Source: UBA10449 sp005883585 (GTDB taxonomy: Bacteria > Chloroflexota > Dormibacteria > Dormibacterales > Dormibacteraceae). Taken from it: a stretch of 52,799 bases of DNA. The notes under the pieces were generated by a model. It searched no databases. It was not told where the DNA came from and saw nothing but the letters and a program-made list of their open reading frames with translations. The DNA lies in the NCBI GenBank assembly GCA_005883585.1, contig VBFD01000112.1, forward strand, positions 1-52,799, in the 5' to 3' direction. Below are positions 43,086 to 51,204 of this stretch, piece after piece; the stretch's first letter is position 1; every line of letters starts with the position of its first letter. Both the position numbers and the translations under genes were made by a program.

Positions 43086-43865
43086 TCAACGCGAGGGCTG
43101 GGCGGGCAGGTAGATGTCGGCGCCGTCGGGTCGGCTCACATCGAGCCAGCCTTCGAGCTGCGTATCGACGATGAGCCTGATCAGGGGCTCGCCCATCTCG
43201 GGCACGGCCAAGGGCCGCCGCTCAGCGCCCGGCGCGACGCTGATCTTCCACCACGACCCCACTTGCTCCGCGGCGATGGTCATTCCCGGACCGCCCATCC
43301 ATTCCTGTATACGCGTGAAGGCCTCAACGAGGGCGGTCTCCGACCCGAGCACGACCGCCCCGGCGGGGAGGTCGCGGGCGGCGATGGGGAGCGCCAGGTT
43401 CAGGACCGCACCGAGCACGACGCCCCGCGCGGCGTCTTTGGGCTGGATCGCCGCCGCCTCGACCGCGGCGGCGCGTCGAGCCACGTCCTGGGCCTGCTCG
43501 AAAACGCCTTCGAGCAGCTCGGGACGGCCGAACGCGGCCTGGCGAGCCGATTCCTGCAGCGCCAGGACCGCGGACCGGAGCTTGTGGCCCAGCCGCCCGA
43601 GCAGGTAGGCGCGCTGGTCTTCGGCGAGCTGCTCGCCGATCTCAGCGCTGCGCCGCGCCTGGGCAAGACCTCCGGACTCCGCCCAGCCCACGAGCCGCCC
43701 GTTCAGCGTCAGGGGTTCCCACGGGCCGCCGGGCGGGGGAAACTCGCGATCAGCGGGTCCGTGACGCGCGTGATCCGGGATGGATTCCATCCCCCCGCCA
43801 ACCCTTACCCACCGGGGCGCGGTTGATGATGGGCGCCGTCCGCCGGCCCCGTTGCGTCGAACCAC
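43086..43865 (-). CDS. Degenerate histidine-kinase-like protein
   Basis: 259 residues. The N-terminal part is disordered and Arg/Pro-rich, then comes a helix LAQARRSAEIGEQLAEDQRA followed by YLLGRLGHKLRSAVLALQES, which has the shape of a DHp phosphoacceptor helix with an H at the expected place, and a second helix AQDVARRAAAVEA. The ATPase part (VVLGSETALVEAFTRIQEW, GSWWKISVAPGAER) has no N-box or G-box. GTG 43865 overlaps the TAG of the large kinase by one base, so it is translated right after it; ATG 43790 is the alternative. It may be a phosphotransfer or dimer partner; inference. Confidence 0.6.
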   Translation of the reverse strand: MVRRNGAGGRRPSSTAPRWVRVGGGMESIPDHARHGPADREFPPPGGPWEPLTLNGRLVGWAESGGLAQARRSAEIGEQLAEDQRAYLLGRLGHKLRSAVLALQESARQAAFGRPELLEGVFEQAQDVARRAAAVEAAAIQPKDAARGVVLGAVLNLALPIAARDLPAGAVVLGSETALVEAFTRIQEWMGGPGMTIAAEQVGSWWKISVAPGAERRPLAVPEMGEPLIRLIVDTQLEGWLDVSRPDGADIYLPAQPSR

Positions 43866-46800
43866 TACCTACTGGTAGTGACGGATTCGCCTGTGCGAGT
43901 CTTGCCCGCCGACACCGACACGGCGGGAACGGTGAACCTGAACGTAGTGCCGCCGCGATCGCTCGAAGCCACCCAGATCCTGCCGCCGAAGCTGCGCTCG
44001 ACGACGAGCCGGCAGAGATACAGACCGAGTCCCAGGCCGCCCTGGGATCGGTTGCGCCCGGCCGGCCCGGTCTTCTCGAACAGCCCCTCGAGGCTGCCGG
44101 CGGGCAGGCCGGGCCCGCGGTCCGCGACCGTCACCTCCAGCCAGCCGCGCGACGCTGCGCGCGCCTGCACCGACACCGCACCCGACGTGTATTCGAGCGC
44201 GTTGCTGATGAGATTGGTCAGGACCTGAGCCACGTGCGCGGGCTCGCAGTACGCAAGGGGTAGACTATCGCGCAGGTCGATCTCGACCGCCAGTGCACGT
44301 TCGGCGTAGCGATGGCGGATGACACCCATCACGCCCTCGAGCACGGACGGCAGGTCCACCGGCTCCGGCGTCGGCTCGAAGTGGCGAGTCTCCAGCTTGG
44401 CGATGATCAGCTGGCTTTCCACGAGGCTCAGAAGCCGGTCCGAGGATTCGTACGCCTCCTGCAACAGCTCGCGCCGTCCCTTGGCGTCGATCGTGGTGTC
44501 CCACTGCATGATGCCGGCGAGCGTGTTCTTCATCGCCGCGGCTGGGCTGCGGACCTCGTGACCGATCGCACGCAGCATCAGGTCCTTGGCCTCCAGGGCC
44601 AGCCTCTGGGCGGTCACGTCTTCGTGCAGCGTGAGGATGCCGGCAGGCTCTCCCTCGAGCCCGGGAATCACCACACGGCGGACGTGGACGATGCGCACGG
44701 GATCGCCCATGCGCAGCTCGAGCGTGCCGTCGGCCTGGTCCTCGTCGCTGCGCACCGCCCCCGCGGCGGAATAGACATCGGAGAGCTTCTTGCCCGGCAT
44801 GTCGGAAGCCTGGAGGTGGTAGATGGCCTCGACCTCGGGGTTGGCATAGACGATGCTGCCGGTCGAGTCCTCGAGCATGACGCCCACCGGCGAGTGCCGG
44901 AGGATGGCGTTCATCATCTGCCGCTCTCGCTCGAGCGCGTCGACGAGCTCGAGCTGGCCGATGAGCACCGAGGCCTGGCCCGCGAGGACGGTCGCAAGGC
45001 GCCTCGTCTCGGATGCGCCCGCGGTCATTCTCGCCACGAGCAGTCCGACCAGCCGGCCCTCGACCTGGATCGGAAGGCCGAATGCATCGGGCGACGCGCC
45101 GAGCAGATCGAGCAGCGCTCGCATCCTTCTGGCGCCGGTTGGAGAGGTGAGCGCGCGCAGCAGCTGCACGGGTTCGTCGACCGGAACCCTCGGCGTCACC
45201 TCGCCGTCGGGAGCCCGGCGGACGAGATGAGCGTCTTCGAGGAGCCACAGCTCGCCGTGCGTGCTCGCGAGTGCGCGGCTGACCAGCCGGCCCATCTCGG
45301 AGCGCGCGCGATCCGGCTCGGTGGGCGTGAGCTCCGTGAACGCGGCGACGGCTTCGAGCGTGTGGATGCGACCGCGGGTCTCGGCTACCAGCCGGGAGTT
45401 CTCGATCGCGACGGCAGCATGCCGCGCGAAGTCAAGCGCCGGCGGCGGCTCGGCCATGTGCGTTGCGGCGTGGACGGAGCCGATCGCGCCGACGAGGCGA
45501 TCGCCGTACCAGAGCGGGATGAGACTCCAGGCTTGTCCTCCGGCGCTACCCGAAAGCACGCCCGTGGGCGCCTCGCGCCAGCTGTCCTCAGAGTTGAGGC
45601 CCGCCCACGAAAGGACTGACTCGGCGGCGGGTTCGCCGCTGGCCCGTGTGGCGCTGATGCGTCCCTCAGTGTCGAATGCCCAGCACGCGACACCGGCGGA
45701 TTCGAGCATCGTCCGGGCCTGATCCGCGATGTTCGACACCACGCTCATGAGCTCGTGGCCGGCGAGGGCGGCCAGCTCCTGGATACGCACTGATTGCGCC
45801 AGCGCGAGCTCGTTGGCGTGATGGAGGCGCATCGTCCGCAGGGCGATACCAACCACAGGCGCTGCCGCCTCGAGCAGCTTCAAGTGGGCGGGCAGGAACT
45901 TACCGCCGTCGTCGCGCATCGCCGAGATGCCGGCCACGACTCGCTCGGCCTGCATGATCGGCACCCACACGACGGCGCTCGGCTTGCGCGAAAAGATGAA
46001 GTTGCCGATCGGCCCCCCCAGGTCATCGTCGACCGGTTCGACCGAATCGAGGACGTGGTCGCCGGCGGCCATCAAGCGCCGGAAGAACGGCGCCTCGGAG
46101 ATCGGCACCGGCCCGAGCATGCCGGTCGCGCCGCCCCGCGCGCCGGTGAAGCCGACGACGTTGCCGGCGGCGTCGAGGTACACGAGCACGACGTGTGTCG
46201 CATCGGTGTAGTCGCTCACGGCGCCGAACACCGCATCGGCGATCTGGCTCTCGTCGGATGCGCCGGCCACGCCCATCTCCAGCACGTGAAGCGCCTCGAG
46301 CCGCGCGCGCTCGGCCTGCGCTTCGGCGAAGTGGTCGGCGTTGGCGAGGGCCAAACTGACGTGCGCGGCCACGTCCTGCAGCAGCTTCACGTGCCAGTCG
46401 TCGAACGCGGCCTCGTGGTACGACTGCAGCGAAAGCATGGCGGTGATCCGGTCGCCGCTCAGGACGGGCACCCAGACGAACGAGCGTGAGATGAGGCGGG
46501 GGTCGCCGGGGGGTCCCGATGGAAAGATGGCCGCGCCTTTGGCGACATTCCAGCGTTCCCTCTCGAGGCCTTTGCGCGCGAACGCCTGGGCCCAGGGGTT
46601 CTTTCGGACCAGAACCGGCTGCCCCGTTTCGTAGGCCTCTCGAGAAGGGCCGGTCACGGCAAGGGCAACAGGCGGCACCACCTCTTCGACGCCGGCGACG
46701 TACTGGTAGCCCTCGGCCACCGGTCCCTCTTGCGACTGGGTGATGGTGGCGAGGATGAAGCCGTCGAAATCGAGGAAGTTCGCAAGCTCCTCGCGCAGAG

Positions 46801-47944
46801 TGCGCATGATCGACCACCGGTCGAGGCTGGAAGCAAGCCGGCGGCCGATGGAGTTGACGACCTCGAGCCGGCGCCTTTGGCCCTCGATCGCCTCGTAGCT
46901 GCGGGCGTTGCGGAGCGCGAGGGTGACCTCGTCCGCAACCAGCTCGAGGAAGGCTGCGGTCGACGATTCATACGCGTAGGCCTTCTTGGTCTGGATTCCA
47001 AGCGCCCCTCGTACGGAGCCTCCCTCCTTGATCGGCACCCACAGGGCAGACGTCGGCTCGTGTGTGAGCAGCGGCTTCGGGTCGCGAACGATCGCGCGCA
47101 CAGGGCCGAGCTGCGAAGACCTGATCGCCAGCCAGCGCGAGGTGGGCGCCGAGTCCGCCTGGACGTTGAGCAGGCGAACCCTGTCGGGCTGGTCCGATTC
47201 CATCGCCGCCATGTGCAGCACGTCCACCGGCAGCAGCTGGCTGAGAGTGGTCTGGAGGGCGGTGAGCACGCTCGCCTCGTCGAGTGTGGACGCCATCGCC
47301 CTGGCGATGCTGTTGAGAGCTTCGAGGCGGCGCGCCTGGTTGCGGGTCAGCTCGTTGAGGTAGGCGTTGGCCAGCAGCACCCCAAGCCGGCGATGGACGT
47401 CGTCCAGGAAAGTGATTTCCGTGGGCGGCACGCGCCGGCTGTGGCGCGACTGGTAGATGACGCTGCCGATCACCTCGCCCTGGTGCTCGATCGGGACCCA
47501 GATGGCGAACTTCGTCTGGCGCCCGGCGCCTGGTCCTTTGGCAGCCTCCTGGCGCTTGGGGTCGAGGGGGATGACGACCGACCGCGGGTTGGCGTACTGC
47601 TTGGAGAACACCGACTCGCGCAGAGGGCGGCGCCGGACGTCCTGGAGCACGCCCGAGTCCATCGGAAGCGAGTGGAACCAGCCCTCCCGCTCGAGTACGT
47701 GCAGGTTGATCACGTCGTACCCAAAAAGCGGATGGAGGCCTCGGTACAGGACCTGAACGAGGTCCGCCTCGGTTACGCAGCTGCCAAGCTCGTGGACCAG
47801 GGCCGCTGAGCTCGGTACCAGCGCTTCGTGGTGCACGCGAGGGGTGGCGGCGGGTCGAGCGTGCCGGTTCCCGTTCAGTTCCGGGCCCTCGGGAGGGCTG
47901 GGCGGCCGGCGGCCCCTGAACTTGCTACGGGCAGGACTCGCCAT
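43865..47944 (-). CDS. Six-GAF, PAS-containing sensor histidine kinase
   Basis: 1359 residues, no membrane segment. Six GAF-type modules in series (about 50-200, 210-350, 360-545, 550-705, 725-855, 865-1000), each recognisable by a WVP(I/V) or similar core strand and a final LALRNAR-type helix. A PAS domain follows (about 1012-1120, HSPVGVMLEDSTGSIVYANPE), then HisKA with His1129 in RAIGHEVRSPAAAM, and HATPase with Asn1248 (TNLISNALEY), ADRGPGLP and GGLGLGLYLC. Cytoplasmic sensor of several soluble signals. ATG 47944 (GTG 47950 also open). Divergent from a response regulator 30 bases away. Confidence 0.92.
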   Translation of the reverse strand: MASPARSKFRGRRPPSPPEGPELNGNRHARPAATPRVHHEALVPSSAALVHELGSCVTEADLVQVLYRGLHPLFGYDVINLHVLEREGWFHSLPMDSGVLQDVRRRPLRESVFSKQYANPRSVVIPLDPKRQEAAKGPGAGRQTKFAIWVPIEHQGEVIGSVIYQSRHSRRVPPTEITFLDDVHRRLGVLLANAYLNELTRNQARRLEALNSIARAMASTLDEASVLTALQTTLSQLLPVDVLHMAAMESDQPDRVRLLNVQADSAPTSRWLAIRSSQLGPVRAIVRDPKPLLTHEPTSALWVPIKEGGSVRGALGIQTKKAYAYESSTAAFLELVADEVTLALRNARSYEAIEGQRRRLEVVNSIGRRLASSLDRWSIMRTLREELANFLDFDGFILATITQSQEGPVAEGYQYVAGVEEVVPPVALAVTGPSREAYETGQPVLVRKNPWAQAFARKGLERERWNVAKGAAIFPSGPPGDPRLISRSFVWVPVLSGDRITAMLSLQSYHEAAFDDWHVKLLQDVAAHVSLALANADHFAEAQAERARLEALHVLEMGVAGASDESQIADAVFGAVSDYTDATHVVLVYLDAAGNVVGFTGARGGATGMLGPVPISEAPFFRRLMAAGDHVLDSVEPVDDDLGGPIGNFIFSRKPSAVVWVPIMQAERVVAGISAMRDDGGKFLPAHLKLLEAAAPVVGIALRTMRLHHANELALAQSVRIQELAALAGHELMSVVSNIADQARTMLESAGVACWAFDTEGRISATRASGEPAAESVLSWAGLNSEDSWREAPTGVLSGSAGGQAWSLIPLWYGDRLVGAIGSVHAATHMAEPPPALDFARHAAVAIENSRLVAETRGRIHTLEAVAAFTELTPTEPDRARSEMGRLVSRALASTHGELWLLEDAHLVRRAPDGEVTPRVPVDEPVQLLRALTSPTGARRMRALLDLLGASPDAFGLPIQVEGRLVGLLVARMTAGASETRRLATVLAGQASVLIGQLELVDALERERQMMNAILRHSPVGVMLEDSTGSIVYANPEVEAIYHLQASDMPGKKLSDVYSAAGAVRSDEDQADGTLELRMGDPVRIVHVRRVVIPGLEGEPAGILTLHEDVTAQRLALEAKDLMLRAIGHEVRSPAAAMKNTLAGIMQWDTTIDAKGRRELLQEAYESSDRLLSLVESQLIIAKLETRHFEPTPEPVDLPSVLEGVMGVIRHRYAERALAVEIDLRDSLPLAYCEPAHVAQVLTNLISNALEYTSGAVSVQARAASRGWLEVTVADRGPGLPAGSLEGLFEKTGPAGRNRSQGGLGLGLYLCRLVVERSFGGRIWVASSDRGGTTFRFTVPAVSVSAGKTRTGESVTTSR

Positions 47945-47973
47945 TGCCACCGATATACTGCGCCAGAATCACG

Positions 47974-48408
47974 GTGCCGTTCACTCCGCCCAAGCCGATC
48001 GCCCCAACTCCCGAAGACCTTCGCGGCTCAACGATCCTGGTGGTCGACGACGAGCGGGCCTGGCGGGTCATCCTCGAAACGGACCTACGCATGCTCGGAT
48101 ATCACGTCTCGATGGCCGAGGATGCGGACCAGGCCCTGGAGAAAGCGCAGTCGGACCAACCCGAGGTCGCGATCATCGATCTGATGCTGCCCGAGCCGAT
48201 GGACGGCTGGGGGCTGCTGAGCGAGCTGCGGGCGCGCGGGCAGAAGCTGCCCGTGATCTTTTACACCGCGTATCCCGTCTTCCCGTCGGGAACCGACGAT
48301 CCCGACGTTGTCGGATACATGAGCAAGGCGGTCGACCGCGCCGACCTCTATGCCCTGCTGCCGCCTGCGATCCGGCGCTCCCGTGAGCGCCGGGGAGAAG
48401 AGTCCTAG
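47974..48408 (+). CDS. Stand-alone response-regulator receiver protein
   Basis: 144 residues from GTG 47974 (TTG 47944 also open). Receiver domain only: STILVVDDERAWRVILE with the acidic pair, phosphoacceptor Asp69 in VAIIDLMLPEP, hydroxyl residue in VIFYTAYPV and the conserved Lys in YMSKAVDRADL. No output domain. Starts next to and divergent from the six-GAF kinase, so it is the most likely phosphotransfer partner. TATACT (47954-47959) is a possible -10 box. Confidence 0.85.
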   Translation: MPFTPPKPIAPTPEDLRGSTILVVDDERAWRVILETDLRMLGYHVSMAEDADQALEKAQSDQPEVAIIDLMLPEPMDGWGLLSELRARGQKLPVIFYTAYPVFPSGTDDPDVVGYMSKAVDRADLYALLPPAIRRSRERRGEES

Positions 48409-48418
48409 TTGGTTTCGG

Positions 48419-48538
48419 TTAAAACCAGTAGGCGAGCAGGTCGTCGGCGTAGTCTGCGGCCAACGCCAGGGCGAGCGTGCCCACCAAGGCGAGGCCCAAT
48501 GCGACTCGTACTAACTTGAGTTTCCAGGTCATCCCCAT
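48419..48538 (-). CDS. 39-residue membrane miniprotein
   Basis: Opens MGMTWKLKLVRVALGLALVG, continues with a hydrophobic LALALAA run, then an acidic tail ADYADDLLAYWF. One membrane span (about residues 8-28) with positive residues before it, suggesting N-in. ATG 48538 is preceded by AAGGGG about five bases upstream, a good ribosome site. It runs in the minus strand in the 250-base gap between two response-regulator genes. No family recognised. Confidence 0.55.
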   Translation of the reverse strand: MGMTWKLKLVRVALGLALVGTLALALAADYADDLLAYWF

Positions 48539-48654
48539 ATCACCCCTTGGTTTTTCCAACTATTGTCAGGCTCGAGCTAGAGTATGCACTGGCCCAGTCG
48601 AATTTGAATGTTCACATCGCGCGAATAATCGTTAAGAGTCATGTAGGTTGACCC

Positions 48655-49446
48655 TTGGAAAATCACAGCTTTAGACGCGAACGCAACAAAAGTCGGGAAG
48701 TGCGGCTCCCGCCGCTTCCGCCTGGCCTGGAGGTCTTCAGGCCCGCGGAGGTCCTTGGTTCGGCGGTTCTGGTGGTCGAGGACGAGGCGGCGATGCAGCA
48801 GCAGCTGCGGATCGACCTCCACGACCTGGGATACCGGCCGTCGGGCTCGTCTTCGGCGCCTGAGGCGATGGAGCTTCTGTCCCGAGAGCGCGTCGCGGCG
48901 GTGCTGCTGGACCTGGTTCTTGACGAAGGCGAGGATTCCGGTTTCGAGCTGCTGACATGGATTCGTGAGCACCATCCGGGCCTCCCCGTGATCGTGCTCT
49001 CGGCGGCGCAGGTCAACTCGGCCGCGATACGCCGGGCTTACGAGCTCGGGGCCAGCTCCTACTTCGTCAAGGGCAACGTGCCCATGGCCCACATCTACTC
49101 CGACCTCGCGGCGCGGCTGGTCGAGCGGGGCACAGGGCGGCCGGGGAGCTACAAGTTCGGGCGCCTGGAGTTCGACCCGACGCGGCGCACGGTCAAGCTC
49201 GGCGAGCGCGAGATCCGCCTCACCCCACAGCAGACCGCGCTCGTTCTGCACCTCGCGCAAGGTTCGAAACCCGCGACCGCTCGCGACCTGATCCAGGCGG
49301 GCCTGTTCCGAACCGACGCCGCGCATTCCACCGTGCACTCGGCCTTGCTCACATTGAGGCGCCGCCTGGACGAGCTCGAAGAAGGATTGGGACCGAACTT
49401 CGTCAGGGCGACGGCTCGCGGTTACAACCTCGTAGCCGTCCAATGA
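48655..49446 (+). CDS. OmpR/PhoB-type response regulator
   Basis: 263 residues from TTG 48655; GTG 48700 is a possible shorter start. Receiver domain about 35-155 (AVLVVEDEAAMQQQL, phosphoacceptor Asp in AVLLDLVLDE, Lys in YFVKGN), then a winged-helix DNA-binding domain about 165-262 (FGRLEFDPTRRTVKLGEREI, LTPQQTALVLHL, AHSTVHSALLTLRRRLDEL, VRATARGYNLVAV). Activates or represses genes on phosphorylation; targets unknown. Its TGA overlaps the amidohydrolase ATG (ATGA), so the two are co-translated. Confidence 0.88.
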   Translation: MENHSFRRERNKSREVRLPPLPPGLEVFRPAEVLGSAVLVVEDEAAMQQQLRIDLHDLGYRPSGSSSAPEAMELLSRERVAAVLLDLVLDEGEDSGFELLTWIREHHPGLPVIVLSAAQVNSAAIRRAYELGASSYFVKGNVPMAHIYSDLAARLVERGTGRPGSYKFGRLEFDPTRRTVKLGEREIRLTPQQTALVLHLAQGSKPATARDLIQAGLFRTDAAHSTVHSALLTLRRRLDELEEGLGPNFVRATARGYNLVAVQ

Positions 49447-50627
49447 GCGAAGAAACGCGCACGGCGCCACTGCCCAGTCGCTCCGTGCTCGATGAGGTGA
49501 TCGAGCTGCGCCGGCACTTCCACCGTCACCCCGAGGTCAGCTTCAGCGAGCACGAGACCAGCACGCGCCTGGGCGATCGCCTGCTGGAGCTTGGCCTCGA
49601 GCTCAAGCCATGCCCGACGGAAACGGGAGTGGTGGCGATGCTCGATACCGGCAAGCCGGGAAAGACCGTGATGCTCCGAGCGGACATAGACGCCCTGCCG
49701 ATCGAAGAAGAGTCCGGTGTCGACTTTGCCTCCGGTGAGGAAGGCCGCATGCACGCCTGCGGGCACGACGCGCACATGGGAATCATGGTCGGCGTCGCGC
49801 GCACGCTCGTGGATCGCATCTGGGATGTGGGCGGGCGCTACCTGTTCGTCTTTCAGCCCGCTGAGGAGATCGTGAGCGGCGCCAAAGCCATGATCGCGCG
49901 CGGCTTGCTCGACGACCATCACCCGGATTCGGTCATCGGCCTGCACGTCACGAGCTTCACCGAGTCCGGAACGGTGATCACGAGGCCCGGCCTCATGTGG
50001 GCAGGGTCGGACGCGTACGAGATCACATTTGCGGGACCTGGCGGCCATGGCGGCATGATGGGCCGGCGCGGCAACGTGCTGTCCGCCCAGGCCTATCTGA
50101 TCGAACGGCTCCACACCGTGGTGGAGGGACTCGAGCACGAAGGGGTGCAGTGCCACACGACCGTGGGCAACATCTACAGCGACGGAGCCTGGAACATCGT
50201 GCCCCGCGGAGTCTCGGTGAAGGGCAGCCTGCGCACGTTCTCCGCTGAGCTGCGTGAAGAGGCGCTGCTGCGGCTGCGGGATTTGCTGGCCGCGGTCGAC
50301 GCGGAATTCGAGGTGCGCTCGAATCTGGAGCTCGTGCACGGAACAGTTCCGCTGATGAACGAGCCCAACGTCACGCGCACCGTTCTCGACGTTGCCCACG
50401 AGCTGATCGGCGACAGAGCCAGCGTCCTCGGGCGGCCACTCACAGTCAGCGACGATTTCGCCGAGTTCCTGACGCGAATACCGGGTTGCTATTTCATGCT
50501 TGGCGCGATGCCGCCAGGAGAAACCCCGCCCGCACATCACTCGCCTGGCTTCCGCATTGACGAGGGTGCGCTCGAAATCGGTGTGAAGGTTCTCGCCGGT
50601 ACCGCGTCGCGACTCGCTGCTGAATAA
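49443..50627 (+). CDS. M20 family amidohydrolase/aminoacylase
   Basis: 394 residues. Zinc or manganese hydrolase of N-acyl amino acids or similar amides. ELRRHFHRHPEVSFSEHET, metal-ligand run HACGHDAHMG (about 103-112), FQPAEEIVSGA, VIGLHVTSF, GGHGGMMGRRGN, and the final metal His region AHHSPGFRIDE. Fits the IAA-amino-acid hydrolase/hippuricase group; the exact substrate is not set. ATG 49443, coupled to the response regulator, so it may be one of its regulated genes or just a passenger. Confidence 0.9.
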   Translation: MSEETRTAPLPSRSVLDEVIELRRHFHRHPEVSFSEHETSTRLGDRLLELGLELKPCPTETGVVAMLDTGKPGKTVMLRADIDALPIEEESGVDFASGEEGRMHACGHDAHMGIMVGVARTLVDRIWDVGGRYLFVFQPAEEIVSGAKAMIARGLLDDHHPDSVIGLHVTSFTESGTVITRPGLMWAGSDAYEITFAGPGGHGGMMGRRGNVLSAQAYLIERLHTVVEGLEHEGVQCHTTVGNIYSDGAWNIVPRGVSVKGSLRTFSAELREEALLRLRDLLAAVDAEFEVRSNLELVHGTVPLMNEPNVTRTVLDVAHELIGDRASVLGRPLTVSDDFAEFLTRIPGCYFMLGAMPPGETPPAHHSPGFRIDEGALEIGVKVLAGTASRLAAE

Positions 50628-50640
50628 CTAACCTCAACGC

Positions 50641-51174
50641 GTGCTGGTGCTCGTTCCTCTAGTCACGGGGTTGTTGATCGGCATCGCCACCGGCGGCCAC
50701 ATCGGCAATCTCGCGCACCTCCCCTTCCGGTGGCCATGGTTCGTGGTCGCCGTGCTCGTGATCAGAGAATCCGTCTTGCTGACGCCGCTCAACAGAATCG
50801 AAGGTGTGCAGTACGTATACGTCGCCGCGCTGGCGGCGCTGCTTGCGTGGACCGCATTACATGTCAAGCGCGTGACCGGCGTGTGGGTGGTCAGTGCCGG
50901 CGCGGCATTGAACATGGTCGTGATCCTCGCCAATGGCGGGCGGATGCCCGTGGCGCCGGCGCTGGCGGGCGTCCTGGTCCAGCGGGGCCACGTCGGCCAG
51001 TACGTGCTCATGGGTCCAGGTACGAATTTGAACTGGCTTGCCGACTGGATCGGTTTTCCCTGGCCGGTGAAAGGGGCCTACAGCCCAGGCGACCTCCTGA
51101 TCGGCGTGGGGATCGGCATCGTCGTGCTTCTCGCCATGGTCCGCCCGCCAGCTCGAGACACTAAGCTGGAGTGA
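50641..51174 (+). CDS. DUF5317 family membrane protein
   Basis: 177 residues. Five hydrophobic segments and the recognisable VVILANGGRMPVAP patch with GTNLNWLADWIGFP, as in DUF5317 proteins. Starts at GTG 50641, 13 bases after the amidohydrolase stop. The family is common in Chloroflexota-type and some actinobacterial genomes. Function unknown. Confidence 0.75.
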   Translation: MLVLVPLVTGLLIGIATGGHIGNLAHLPFRWPWFVVAVLVIRESVLLTPLNRIEGVQYVYVAALAALLAWTALHVKRVTGVWVVSAGAALNMVVILANGGRMPVAPALAGVLVQRGHVGQYVLMGPGTNLNWLADWIGFPWPVKGAYSPGDLLIGVGIGIVVLLAMVRPPARDTKLE

Positions 51175-51204
51175 AACCCAAACCCGTATAGGGAGATACC
51201 CGCC

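Noticed and set aside
48541..48654. Promoter candidate upstream of the response regulator (TTGAAT...TAATCG around 48604-48631)
   Set aside because: Reasonable spacing but weak boxes and a long leader; not strong enough to list as a feature.
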